Source: Cucumis sativus (taxonomy: Eukaryota; Streptophyta; Magnoliopsida; Cucurbitales; Cucurbitaceae). Taken from it: a stretch of DNA of 64,000 nucleotides. The DNA lies in contig NC_026659.2 in the NCBI RefSeq assembly GCF_000004075.3, forward strand, positions 27,298,272 through 27,362,271, written 5' to 3'. The notes under the pieces are model-generated. The model did not search any database, was not told the DNA's origin, and saw nothing but the letters and a program-made list of their open reading frames with translations. The translations under genes were made by a program, and so were the position numbers. Positions 39,591 to 51,500 of this stretch are shown in pieces. Positions within the stretch are counted from its first letter, which is position 1, and each line of letters begins with the position of its first letter.

Positions 39591-39635
39591 TGGGCCAGGG
39601 AGGAAGCCTGACCCGAATATCACTATTTTGGCCCA
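39591..39635 (-). promoter_or_regulatory. Pair of site II (TGGGCC) elements
   Basis: TGGGCC at 39591-39596 (+ strand) and GGCCCA at 39630-39635, 156-200 bases upstream of the ATG of the weak minus-strand gene candidate. Site II pairs are typical of constitutive plant promoters. Confidence 0.35.
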
Positions 39636-39639
39636 CTTT

Positions 39640-40794
39640 TTTTTTTTTTAATTATAGTATTGTTTGAAATTAAAAGCTTAGAAGAAATATGTGATGGTGT
39701 CTCGTTTGGATTAGCTATGCATTGATCAATTTTTAAATTTCAATTCGTAGTCTCTAACTTGTGTCCCTAGCTCACTTAAGTAACAAATGTATGAATTGTT
39801 GAAGTCGAAATTCAAATAATCGAAATGCAATTGGCTTCCAAGTGATATTAGTAGTGAATTTATTTTTAGAATGGAGAATAACGTGGCTCGTTACAAAAGA
39901 CTAAATATGCACAGTAGAACTTGCCACACATGTATGTCTTGTTTCTTATACACATGCTTATGTCATAGAGTGGAAAAATGTGAAAGTTAAAGAGTTTAAT
40001 TTAAGGTTAAGATTAACTTGCTTTAGATGGAGTTATAATAATGTATTTATAAGTTAAATAATGTTGACCTAAGTTTTTTTACGTTCCATTTGAAAACTCA
40101 ATTATCTCATGATTTGATAGTACAAACTGTAATATACTAAAAGTGTCGTTGTATGATGATTGGATCCCTAACCGAATTGAAGGAAAGGTTAGCACAAATG
40201 TCTTACTTTTCCCTCGTGCTATTTAGGCTCCTTGACCTTGAATGCAAACTCTAAGGACAAGAAAAAGTTGAGAGTTGGAAAGTGTAACTCTCCTCCCTTA
40301 GCCCATCATAATCTTGTTTTGGTTCTAGTCAAGAATATTGGGTTTACCTTTTTAGTGAAAAAATATATTAAATGTTGATATTAAGTTTTATTCAAAGATA
40401 GATATTGCATGACTAGATCAATTAGATTCAATCAAAATAAGGAAGAAAAACAATAGAAATTAGTCGTAAGAAAGTAACATCATCCATTAGATTATGGTTT
40501 AATTAAAATTCAACGAAAATAACACACATGCAATTAGTCCATACGAGTAAATTAATTGCTATAACTTAGATGTTACAACTACAATTAATTTACAAGCAAA
40601 TGAAGAAACCAACATCGTTATCTAGTTTAGTAAATGAGAGGGCTTTTAAGGGTACGGGTACGAACTTTATACCTCTATTTGTAAAACCAAGAAACAACCA
40701 ACTAGGTATTGGTTTAGAATGAAGACAAAAGTGGTAAAATTTGAACCATTTATACAACGGGCGAGGACAGTATTTTAAAATGGGATAGTTGTAA
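39640..40794. other. Distal upstream region of RBCS
   Basis: A/T-rich, no gene seen. Confidence 0.5.
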
Positions 40795-40995
40795 ATTTAG
40801 CAATTAATTAAGTATATAGCACAATTGTAGAAAATTTGTAAATATAGCCAAATTTGTTAAATTCTATCAATGATATAAGTCTATCACTGATATACCATAT
40901 AAAGTCTATCAGCGATACAAGTCTATCCGTGATAGTTTTGTTATATTTGTAATTTTTTTAAAATATTGTTATATTCTTAAATATTATTGCTAAAA
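40795..40995. mobile_element. Fold-back MITE-like element, copy C
   Basis: About 200 bp with inverted ends of the same family as copies A and B: left ATTTAGCAATTAATTAAGTA then TATAGCAC; right end, reverse-complemented, ATTTTAGCAATAATATTTAAG then ATATAACAA. The centre has several TCTATCAGCGATA / TCTATCCGTGATAG units. It lies about 780 bp before the RBCS start codon. Confidence 0.7.
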
Positions 40996-41491
40996 TAGTC
41001 CTTCATTTCAATTTTCCATTTTAAAATAAATGTGGTAAGGATTAGATAGCAAACATATCACATAGCATGGAGTATTTGAAAAATGGGCCTTGTTTGTTTT
41101 TGTAGAAGGTGAAGTATGGGCCTCAGAATCCAAAGCCCAAGCAAGGGTGATGTAGATCTTGCCCATCTTGCATCAGTCTCTCTACAATAATGTCGGTGGT
41201 CCACGTAACTCATCGACGTGACTCATATCATTGATTGATTAATCTAGATTTAGTTTAGTTTAATTTGATTTAAACCCAGTCCAATAACTATCCTCACACA
41301 AAAGGAAAAGAGAAATGAAGAAAAAAAGAATGAAGAAGAAGTGTAATGGTAATGTTAAAAAGACATGGGAAGTGAAATAGCAGCAATGCATCTGAGGGAG
41401 GATTAGGATTAATTAAGTAAATTGGGAGCGTAATGTGAGGACAAAAGGAATAGAAACGGGAAAAAAATGTCAGCCCCATTCCGTTGATAGA

Positions 41492-41551
41492 GATAAGGGT
41501 AATGGGTTGTTGCCACGTGTCAAAAGGAAATGGTGAGAGGAAGTGATAAGG
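41492..41551 (+). promoter_or_regulatory. RBCS light-regulatory module: I-box, G-box, I-box
   Basis: GATAAGG at 41492-41498, CACGTG at 41514-41519 (within GCCACGTGTC) and GATAAGG at 41545-41551. Paired I-boxes and a G-box this close together are the classic light-responsive arrangement of dicot RBCS promoters. Confidence 0.85.
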
Positions 41552-41655
41552 TTTGAGATCTCAACTATGTGATCTTAAATTCAAGTTTTTTACCAACTAA
41601 ATTTACGACCACTAAATTGGTTTGTGAATGGATAAAATGAGGATAGTAAACAGCT

Positions 41656-41663
41656 TATAAATA
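41656..41663 (+). promoter_or_regulatory. TATA box of RBCS
   Basis: TATAAATA, 122 bases before the ATG and about 105 bases after the second I-box; well placed for a transcription start near 41690. Confidence 0.85.
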
Positions 41664-41777
41664 GACTACCATTTCACAGTGCAATGCCTCTCAGACTCAA
41701 CACCAAGAGCTTCTTCAAACTACTCTACTAGCTATTAGTAAATCCTTCTAATCCTCCAAGAAAAAAAAGAGGCATAA

Positions 41778-42541
41778 ATGGCTTCATCCATTCTCTCATC
41801 CGCCGCTGTTGCCTCTGTGAACAGTGCTTCCCCTGCTCAAGCTAGCATGGTAGCACCATTCACTGGCCTCAAATCTTCCGCTGGTTTCCCCATCACTCGC
41901 AAGAACAACGTCGACATCACCACTTTGGCTAGCAATGGTGGAAAAGTTCAGTGCATGAAGGTATCAAATTTCAATTTATATATTAATTAATTCTATATTT
42001 GTTTGATTTAATGATTAATTATTTCTCTCTTTTTTTTTATAAAAAATAAAAAATTAGGTGTGGCCACCACTTGGATTGAGGAAGTTCGAGACTCTTTCTT
42101 ACCTGCCTGATATGAGTAACGAACAATTGTCAAAGGAATGTGACTACCTTCTCAGGAATGGATGGGTTCCCTGCGTTGAATTCGACATCGGAGTATGGTT
42201 ATTTTTATATTTATTTAATTTAATGGGATTGAATAATTAAATTAATTAGTGTTTTCGTGATTAATTAGAGTTTCTTTTTGTTTTTCTTTTAATTTTGGCA
42301 GAGCGGATTCGTGTACCGTGAGAACCACAGGTCACCAGGATACTACGATGGACGTTACTGGACCATGTGGAAGCTCCCTATGTTTGGCTGCACCGACTCA
42401 TCTCAGGTGATTCAGGAGATTGAGGAGGCTAAGAAGGAATACCCCGACGCATTCATCAGGGTTATTGGCTTTGACAACGTCCGTCAAGTGCAGTGCATCA
42501 GTTTCATCGCCTACAAGCCCCCAAGATTCTACTCTTCTTAA
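41778..42541 (+). CDS. RBCS: Rubisco small subunit precursor, chloroplast
   Basis: Small subunit of ribulose-1,5-bisphosphate carboxylase/oxygenase; packs on the octamer of large subunits in the chloroplast stroma and is needed for full carboxylation. Three exons, 41778-41960, 42058-42192 and 42302-42541, all join in phase 0 to give 185 residues. Residues 1-59 are a Ser/Ala-rich transit peptide (begins [13 protein letters not shown], ends GGKVQC). The mature protein starts M60[18 protein letters not shown]. Family hallmarks are present: [16 protein letters not shown], then [28 protein letters not shown] in the last exon (quoted in part), and [21 protein letters not shown]. Introns fall at the usual dicot RBCS positions. 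The upstream I-box/G-box/TATA module indicates light induction. Other RBCS copies are expected elsewhere in the genome. AATAAA at 42747-42752 is a good polyadenylation signal. Confidence 0.98.
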
Positions 42542-42746
42542 GTTCCATCTGCTGAGGCTTTCTTGAGGCGAATTTCCACCATTTGCCTTTTTTAAAGCTC
42601 CATCACTTGGGTGGTTTCAACCAAATTTCCCCCCTTTAATTTTTTTCTTCTCTCTTTTTTTTTCCTTCTTATTTTTCCATTTTACGTTTTGGTTTGTCTG
42701 TTGAATCCCACTATGTTTATTTCCCCGACTTTCCAATTCGAATTGG

Positions 42747-42752
42747 AATAAA
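42747..42752 (+). terminator. Polyadenylation signal of RBCS
   Basis: AATAAA about 206 bases after the RBCS stop codon, after a T/C-rich 3' UTR. Confidence 0.6.
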
Positions 42753-45700
42753 TGATGCTTTGATTTGTTCTTCAATTATCCTATCAATCAATCGGTCCTG
42801 TTTGCATCTTTCCTCATGGAAATTCAATCTATTTCCCTATGAAAATGTTCAATTGGGGTTTGTGTTTGTGTGATGGATATTGATTCGTGGTAACGATAAG
42901 GTTTAATCAATTTCATCCACTCAACCGTTGTCTTCATTATTCCCTTTTAAATTCGCATAATTCTCCAAAGAAAGAAAACAAAAACCAGTTGGGCCAAATG
43001 GGCCGCTTTCTCGAGTAATTATCTCCAACGACTACTTTTTCCATCGTGGATGGAGAAAGGGCCACGTGTATTCTTCTTAATGGGCTTTACTTAGAGAAAT
43101 ATCTGGCAGTGGCCCAGCTGAAAATTGACACGTAACCTTCATGAAAATTACTTCTCTCTTCGTCAAAAAGTGGGAACGCTTATTGTATATCTTTTGGTCG
43201 TAAACTTTTCATCTACTCATATCATATCTAATCCCACTCTCTCTTACCTTTTCATTAGTTGTTTCATTTCATGTTAACATCGACAACCTTTCAAATATCT
43301 CAACAATTTAATGATATAAATTTGTCCACTTTCAACATAAACTATAACTTGTTTCGATAAATATAGTTGTCTTTACTCGTATATATATTATCGTCAATTT
43401 ATCAACCGTCAATATGTAAGCATAATCATAATTCAATCATGGTCATATAATTGTTGATAATAATATCTTTTGATGATATAGAGTTGAAAAGCAAATTAAT
43501 GTATCGATGAAGGGGCATAGAGGATGGAGCATAATTATCATCCTAAGTTTATGCAACAATTTTTTTAATAATGTGGACCTACTAGATGCAAAAATATAAT
43601 GTCAATATGTACTTGTCAAAGTCCCTTGTCTTCAAGGAAGAACAAACCTCCATTCATTGAAAATAAAGGAAAACCTTACATTTTCAAAATCAACCAATCA
43701 GAAAAAAAAAAAATGGACGCATAAGTATGATAGGACATTATGGATTCAAATGGTGAATAATAGAAGCCATCAAAAGTATCTTATCATAGAAGAAGAAGTA
43801 GTAGTGATACACCACTCTCATTTCAAGAAAATTAAAGATGCTTTTTTTGTATGGTATATTAGAAGTGGAAATAGATGTATAAACAATGACTTTTCAGGGT
43901 AAAAACAATTTAGAATTCGTCTATATTGATTTAAGAAAAAATATTTTTGAAAAAACTCGTCTTTATTTAATTTATTTTGATCAAATTTGTATAGAATATA
44001 TTTTATAAGTTATTTTAAGCGGTTGTCAATGACACTCTAATTTTTTAAAAAAAACGACTTAATTTAAACTCACAGTTAAAAAATATTTCAAACACATCTT
44101 TATTCACCATGGAAATGTTTGGAAAATTAGATATAATCAAGATTATTAAAAATCGAAATAATGTTCGAATAACATGCCAAATTAAGATAATAGAAACACA
44201 GTTTAATTGAAAGTTGTTGTTGCAACAAAATAAGTTTTTAACAACTAGTTCAAAAATTAAATCCAAACATCAATTTTTTATTATATTACATTCTATCCCA
44301 ATGCAATTATGGGTGTCCACTATCTAAACACCCTCTAAATTGTGTATGAGTCAGTGTAAGGTTAAATGTATTGATTATATAATAAAAGTATAATAGTTGA
44401 ATTTATACCTAGGTTGATTTTTTAAATGTACTTAAAGAGGAAAAAAAAAAAAAAAAAGAAAAACTACAAATGAATTTAGAATCTTGGAAACTACCTTCCT
44501 ACTTAATGAAAAAATTTATTTATTTGAGAGTGAAAAAAGTTAACTTTATTTTGGGTTGTATAAGTCGTGATAATTTAAGAAATCCTATTTTTGACAACAA
44601 AAAACTGCAAAGGAAGGGTGGAAAAAAAGGATAATAATAAGGGTATATTTGTAATTTTGAAATAAAGTTAAATAAAATAAATGAACATTTTGTTTTATTA
44701 TTGTGAGTAATGACGATTTCTATTTTGGTGTTCACAAAACTAACATTCAAGTGGACGAAAATGACATGATGGAACGCGTCAACCTCTTCTGTAGTAATCG
44801 ATAGATTGGAGATTTTGGTCCACAAATAAGGATAGCCGTCGTAATTAACCACCGGCTCGGAGACAATTCAGAGATTTCATTAACCAACCCTTCCCTTTCC
44901 CCCCCAATTGGGTCATGACTTTAGCCTTACACCCACCTTTTCATTCAACCCACGATGGGCTTCAATTTCCACCATACCAATAGCCCAAACTTGTTCTTTT
45001 GCCCATGGTTCCCTAGTTCACTTCTAACAACCCACCACTTGATCGAATCCTTGTGAATAACATGAAGAAACTGTACAAATTTGGGAAATCCTGGATTGAT
45101 ACTACTTTTTTGTATGATACTACTTCTCAGTACAACAAATGACAACATTAACTCTCTTAGTTATTGGAAATTTTAATGATTTACCATTTTCACAAGCTTA
45201 ATAAATTGAGTGTTCTTAAAAAGAAAAGGTTAATCCATGAGAGTTTTTGTAAAGTTTTTTTTTCTTTTTGTTTATCATGTAGAAAAAGGCAACACACTAG
45301 ACAACTATAAATGTGTGTCACGTGGTAAATTTAAACATCAAAAGAGTAGGTTAGTAATGATCAAATCATTCTAATAAATAACACAATATGTTAGATGACA
45401 AAATAAAGACGTACGTTACACAGGATCAATTTAAACATGGAAGCATGTTGAAAAATACACCATGCTGATACCAATTATCTGTAAACTCAATGATCTGAAC
45501 CGACCTGCGTATGTAAGCAGAATTATCCCTCATCCAGAAGCTACGCTTTTTGTGATATAAATAATGCATATTTGTGTAAGAAGTTAGATAGAATTTTGAA
45601 TGGGTCCTCTATAAAATTGGTGTGAAGTAAGCCTTTTTGCAGTCCTAGAAACAAGCGCCATCTCTACTTTATGGATTCCATCGAACTTGGTGAGCAGAAA

Positions 45701-46623
45701 GGGACATTTGATGCTGAATGTTATCAGTTATTGTTTAATAATTTCTATGAAGTAACTAAGCTTAATTGAGTTTATTAAATGTCACAAAGCAAAGCATCTT
45801 CTTCGCATCAATAAAATTGTGTCAGAATTCAGAAATCAATACTCCAATAAAGAGACAAGCTCTGCAACAAAGTTGCTTTGAACATCAAAGAAAGAGAGAG
45901 ATGTTTATTCCACCAACAAAGTTGCTTTAAAAAAAGCTGAGAGGTCGGCGGTACCGTGAAGATGCCCTGAAAAAAAAGCAAAATCTAATTCTTCCATCCA
46001 TAGCGTTATGCCCAAGCAAATATGCAAAAGGAATAGTGAATCGAAGGTATGGATCTAAGAGTGCCGCTAGAGTTGATATTTGCTGATCAAGTTGTTTGAA
46101 GCGTGTGTATCAAAATTCAAGGAATTTCAACAGGTGCTGTTAGATCAAAAGCAAATACAAACCCAGAAAGATGAACAAAATCACAATCGGGAAATATGGT
46201 TGTACAATATTCACATCTTGATGACTTCAACAAACTCGAGTTCAAGTTCTTGCAATATGTACAGATTGGCTCTTTCTCACTTGGAACTTTCTAATGAAAA
46301 TTTCCTCAACCTTAAGACTTCTAATTACAAAAATATAATACAAGAGGTTGACATCCACTCATCGCATTCTTCTCACCTCAAAAGAAAAAAAAAGGGAAAG
46401 GAAAAGCCTTAAAATACACAGCTTTAGTATACATGGGCAAGTTTTTTATTTACATTTACAAAGAACACTTCAAACATATTCACAAAAAGAAGGGAAATTG
46501 TAATTGTAACCTTTCTTCTCTTGAGAGACTCAACTCTTTTGAATCTTTTTTTTTCTTCTATTTGTATTGGGAATCTTACTTTTCTTGAAACTGTAATACG
46601 AAGATGACTTTTATCTTTGTATT
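42753..46623. other. Intergenic region between RBCS and the unknown minus-strand gene
   Basis: Mostly A/T-rich. No confident gene. Around 45600-46060 the sequence is less biased, and on the minus strand it has a strong acceptor-like site (T-run then CAG, about 45972). A duplicated phrase CAACAAAGTTGCTTT also occurs there; this may be exon remnants or part of a long 3' region. 46424-46623 is probably the 3' UTR of the next gene. Confidence 0.45.
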
Positions 46624-47321
46624 TTAGGCGAAAGCAGGGATGCTGCAATTTTGCCTATCCCTATCAAGGCAATCAAAACCCTCAATCCTCACCGTTGGTT
46701 TGTTCCCAAAACTCGCCCTTACGCGGCCTCCTTTCCTGGAGGATGTAGACGGCGACAACTGACCGGACGGTGAAGCAATCGGAGTAAAGGGGATGAATTT
46801 TTCTTCCCTAAATCGAGCATCCTGAATCAAAGGGTTGGCTACTCTGCTCGGCGGCGACCCACATAAAAACGGGGGCGACGAAGCCAACTGCGTAAACGAT
46901 TGGTCCACGCTGCAACCACCCTGTTTCATTAACAACCACATGATCATCAATAAATCATTACAAAATTTGAATGATGATGAAGAAAATCAAAGGAGAACAG
47001 AGGAGGTCGTACCTTCGTCAGGAGGAAGTCAAGGAGATCCGGTCCAGCTGCCATGTCGATTGGCTCAACTTGGTGACTGAAAAATCAGTTCAAGAAGAAT
47101 TAGCACTTGATAACAAAAGGGGTTGTAATAAAATAAAGAAAGTAAACGATGAAGAACCTTAGATTCCACCGGAGGGAGGTATCGGAGTGGGCGTTGACGG
47201 TGAGACGACGTGGTTTAGGGCAAACAAGTTGATCTCTGAAGTCAGAAAGGGGACAAGGAACAGAGGTTCTCATCTCCTCGTGGCCCGAGAAGGCGTTTGA
47301 CAGAATGGCGCAGTGATTCAT
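46624..47321 (-). CDS. Conserved plant protein of unknown function, 174 residues
   Basis: Three minus-strand exons, 47321-47158, 47076-47013 and 46920-46624, join with correct phases (2, then 0) to 174 residues. There is no signal peptide or membrane segment. Visible conserved-looking blocks are MNHCAILSNAF at the start, VCPKPRR at residues 34-40, PDLLDFLLTKGG across the second intron, then SSPPFLCGSPPSRVANPLIQD and, near the end, GNKPTVRIEGFDCLDRDRQNC. The C-terminus is SIPAFA. I recognise this as a widespread plant-only family of roughly this length without a known function. It may correspond to Arabidopsis At1g68490/At1g13390, which I cannot verify and which would fit the KCS6/COL6 neighbourhood. 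A 5' UTR intron at 47361-48016 is likely. The many short Cys-, Pro- and Ser-rich motifs suggest a regulatory or scaffold role, but that is only a guess. Confidence 0.85.
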
Positions 47322-47360
47322 ATTTGGTGTTGGGTTATTTCAAGGGACAAATAATAAAAG

Positions 47361-48016
47361 CTGAGAGAGAGAAGAGGGAAAACCAAAAACATATTAAATA
47401 AAATCATGCTCGCGACAAATGGCACCAAAACAATCGTATGAAAGCGGAAAGAAAGGAGAAGAAAATTCAAAGTTTGATTTTGTCCCCTAAGCAGATCGGA
47501 ATCCGTTCGGCAATTTCCTCAAACAATTAAATATAAATAATTAAAAGTTAAAAAAGAACGGACAAAAAGTTAGCTCATTAGTTGGCATGAAATGATCCTT
47601 TCTTTCACTAACTTAACATTATTAAATACTAAGACAACACCAACAGATGTTATCCAAAGACTCGCCACTTTTAACCCCCCAAAAAAATAAAGAAATAGAA
47701 ACATAGATCTAGCAGAGGAAACATGGAAATTTTGAAAGAAAGAAAAAACCCTAAAAACCGGTTAAACCCATTCATGAATCAATCAGTTCCGACCTAAAAA
47801 TCCAAAGACACTTAAACTGGAAACATGGGTTCGCTCCGTTCACCCACCAAAGAGTTCAGACTACAATTAAACCATCTACAGCCACAAACAACATATAAGA
47901 TTTAACAGGAATCAGATAGGCAGATCCAAGCCAGAGAAGCAATAAAAAAAACAAGAGAAACAGAGGAATTCAAATGAAAAAAAAGGAGGGAAGAAGAAGA
48001 AGTAGAAGAAGAATAC
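47361..48016 (-). other. Probable 5' UTR intron of the unknown gene
   Basis: On the minus strand a donor (TGAG|GTATTC) at 48016 and an acceptor with a strong pyrimidine tract (CTCTTCTCTCTCTCAG) ending at 47361 frame a 656-bp intron. The acceptor lies 39 bases before the start codon. The upstream exon (about 48017-48370) is a C/T-rich leader on the minus strand. Plant leader introns often raise expression. Confidence 0.55.
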
Positions 48017-48133
48017 CTCAAAACAAAGTGGCAGCAGTTGGGTATGAAGACTTGAAAAAGGTAAAGAGGTATGTATTATATACAGAAATGAAAGAAGAAA
48101 AGGTTGAGATGTGGATGGGGAAGAGTTGTAGAG

Positions 48134-48134
<1 letters not shown>

Positions 48135-48163
<29 letters not shown>
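48135..48163. repeat. (GATA)n microsatellite
   Basis: About seven tandem GATA units in the probable 5' UTR exon of the unknown gene; a GAA run lies at about 48278-48301. Confidence 0.9.
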
Positions 48164-48164
<1 letters not shown>

Positions 48165-48466
48165 AAGAGAAAAGAGTGAAAAGGAAAGAAAAGGTGGGTT
48201 TACAAAGGGGGAGACAAAGCAATCAGAATAGCAGAAGAAGAAATAAAGAACAGAAATGGCAGAGAGATAAGGTGGATGAAGAAGAAGAAGAAGAAGAAGA
48301 AAGGGAAAAAATAGAAATAAAGAAATGAAGGGAAAAAAGGAAAAGGGCAGCAACGGTTCCCAACTCAAAGCCGAGTCTTCGCTTCGGTATTTGAGTTTAT
48401 GGTTTATATTTCAAATTTTTTTTAATATAAACTTTAAATTACGTATTTATTAAGCAATTTGTAATT

Positions 48467-48516
48467 GTAGCATTGGCGGTGCCGGTGATGCTACCGCTAC
48501 CCCAGCGGAGGCGACA
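48467..48516. other. Small G/C-rich island with an inverted repeat
   Basis: A G/C-rich island of about 50 bp in A/T-rich DNA. GTAGCAT (48467-48473) and ATGCTAC (48488-48494) form a 7-bp stem, followed by CGCTACCCCAGCGG. It lies about 100 bases upstream of the likely transcription start of the unknown gene. Confidence 0.45.
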
Positions 48517-51500
48517 GATATTTCCACTTTTTTAATATTAATAAACTTTCATTGTTAATTTTGTTTATCATAGATCTATCCATTTTTTAAAAATATCAGA
48601 ATTTGAAGCACTTTTGAATTTGCAAAGCACAATTTTGTTTAATGCCAGTGGTGATGTTTTAAATTTAGAACACTCATTTGCTTTAACCAAAAGAAAATAA
48701 AAAGTAGTGTTTAAAGTTTAAAAGACGTATGCCTATTTTGGTAAAATTTTAAAATGGAACTTTTAAAACAAAAATCAAATTATATTTCCTATTCTTAGTT
48801 ATGCATTTGGTAGCATATGCGTTCAAATAATCATTTGGTAAATATAAAGATAAGGCTTATTTTTAAATAAATGTATATATATAGCAAAATTTTGTATATG
48901 ATGATGAAAAAAAAAAGTGGGAATAAGGGAGAGAAGCAAATGTTAACCAACTTCGTAGATAAATTAATGTATTAAAAAAAACAAATTTTATTAAAATCTA
49001 AATACCTAAAGGACAATATTAAAATATATACATATTTTTAATTCTGTTTCATTTTATCTATATTATCTACATATGAATATCTACAAGTTTTTGTTTTTAT
49101 TTTTTAAATGGTCCATTTTATGTGCGACAAAAATAAGGGTTTTGTTATTATTATTTTTAATGTAAAATTATATCAATCACTTAGGACAGATGGTATACTT
49201 TCTTTAGTCACTAAAACGTGAAACTCTTAAAAATTAGGAAAATGTTGTTTTCGTTTTCTTTTATTATTGTTGTTTTTCCTTTTCAATTAAAACTTAGTAA
49301 GAAAAAACAATTGTATATATATTATTTAACCAAAACGTTCAACTAAATGGGATAAAAATTATAATCACCAATGATAAAAAAAAAATATATACCACATGAG
49401 AGATAAGCAAAATTTAAGTAATTTTGTAAAATTTGATTAAAAATCGTACTGAGGATGGTGGGTGAAGTAGAGTAGGAACTGAGTAGTGAAAATAATGATA
49501 ATAATTTGGTAAAGAAGAAGTAATGTTTGAGAGTGGTAGAAGTGGTTGATGTGAATATCTAAAATTATAAAGAATTGAATGGAGGGTTGTAGTGAATTAC
49601 CATGCCCATAAGAGGTATAGGATCGTGACACGTGGAAGGTTTAATGTGGTTAGTCGGCAGATGAGCATCATTATTAATGGGATGGAAGTCGTCACGTGTA
49701 TACACGCTTTTCTATGTTGCAACTTATTGTATTAACGGTGTTATACTATTTTAATATTTAAACTATGGGGACATTCATCATTTAATTACGCTTTTCATTT
49801 CTTCTTTCCATAAAAACTAAAAACGAAACAATATTGCTTTTCATCCTTTTTCTCGTTGTTATTGTCAGGTGAAAAATATTCAATTTTAAATACCACATAA
49901 ATTCATGTCATTATTGTATAACTATATTACATGTAAAAAGAACTAGGCTTTTTCAAATATAGAACCAATTGTGAGTACCTAAAGGAAGCCAAAGTTTCCT
50001 TAAAGTCTAATAGTATTGCATTTGAATTGAATATGATTGTATTTAGTAAATTCGTTTAGACTTGTAAGAAAAAAGAATTATAAATAGTATCATATGATTA
50101 GGTAGTGTTTTAGATATCTAAAATGTATAGAATAGTATTAATTTAGTTGACACAAATAAATAGATCACATCAAAGTATAAGGAAAGATTGTTACGCAAAA
50201 AATCTTGGTATATGAAGTCAAATGTTCACACATCCAACAACAAAATACAATATAAGAAGGTCAAATATTAATTTGACCAACTCGATGCTAAATATAACAA
50301 TTCCTTTTTTGTTAAGAAAAAGGAACAAAGAAAATTGTTGTTTATGCTAATCTTCGGCCGCCGGTGATCTATAATTAATCCCACCAGAGGGTTACGTTAT
50401 CCCCTCTTTAAGATGTATGGGAACTGCCTTACGTGTTTTTATTACAAACAAAAATAATCACATTTTATGTAAGGTTAATTTTCAAATACAAAATAAAAAA
50501 ATTTGATATTTAGAGAGGAAAGCAATACAAATTTTATCTTTAATTTTAATAGTAAGAAGGCATGCATTCAAACTTTAGACCTTGTAATCACTAATCATAA
50601 AAATGTCAATTTAAACTATCATTTTTAAAGTGTAGTTGGAATAATAACATAAGAATACGATCTTAAGGAAGAAGAAATAGAGAACAATGTTTTTAAATTT
50701 TAATTAAGCCTAAACTCTAAGCTTTATTAACATGGAAAGAAAAACCACCTCCGAATGATATTCTCCATGTCTGCCTTTTCAATTGTCTGCTTTAGTCATC
50801 AACTAAACCCAATTCAGATATGAATCTAAGATCAATGGAGAAGGAGTGAAGAAGAAGAAGAAGAAGCAGAGGGAATGATGATGAAAGGAAGAGAGAGGGG
50901 AAATGGAAAGACAGAAGAGTCGGCCTTTTAAAGTTATTGTTTATTTATTTATTTAAAAATGTCATGACCAAAAATAGAAACTTTTATAAACTCATAAACT
51001 TGCACCAAATTTTGAACTCAAAAGTTCACATATCCATATTTTTCAAAACTCATAACTCAATACTAATAATGCAAATTTTCCTTTTGTAAATTATAGAAAG
51101 TAACTTTTATTTGGTCATAAATAACACATTGAAATTGTTTTTTAAATTCCATTTCCTTAGAATAACGAACTTCTTTTTTTTAAATAAATAAATAAAAAAA
51201 ATTCAAACTTTCGTTTAAATTGTAAAAGTGTAAAATTGTTGATTTTGTATAATTAGGACTTTAAACTTTGAAATATGGCTATTAAGAAAATAAACTCTTG
51301 ATTTTGCTTTCAATGAATTTAAATTGTATGTTTCATCTCTTGTCAAACACAAAATACATTTTTGCACACAATAGGTCTATTATTTAGTAGGCAAGAAACT
51401 TGCTCTGACACAAAATTAAAAGTTGAAAACTAAGTCTTAATTTGACATTTTTAAAGTATATAAAACCTATTAGACACAAATGGTAAGTTTCATTGAAGAA

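Noticed and set aside
44520-44852. 110-codon minus-strand frame
   Set aside because: Rich in Phe, Tyr, Ile and Leu as expected from A/T-rich DNA; no conserved motif.
44945-45148. Minus-strand frame with WWVVRSELGNHG-type sequence
   Set aside because: Looks somewhat protein-like, but there are no splice partners, no recognisable domain and no promoter; could be an old fragment.
45880-46060. Strong minus-strand acceptor-like site followed by about 40 open codons
   Set aside because: No start, donor or recognisable product could be joined to it; left as part of the intergenic description.
46080-46412. 110-codon open frame on the + strand
   Set aside because: Low-complexity, Lys/Ser-rich, no family resemblance, and it lies just beyond the 3' end of the minus-strand unknown gene.
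48018-48368. 116-codon minus-strand frame rich in Phe, Leu and Ser
   Set aside because: Produced by GAA and GATA microsatellites on the other strand; better explained as the 5' UTR exon of the unknown gene.
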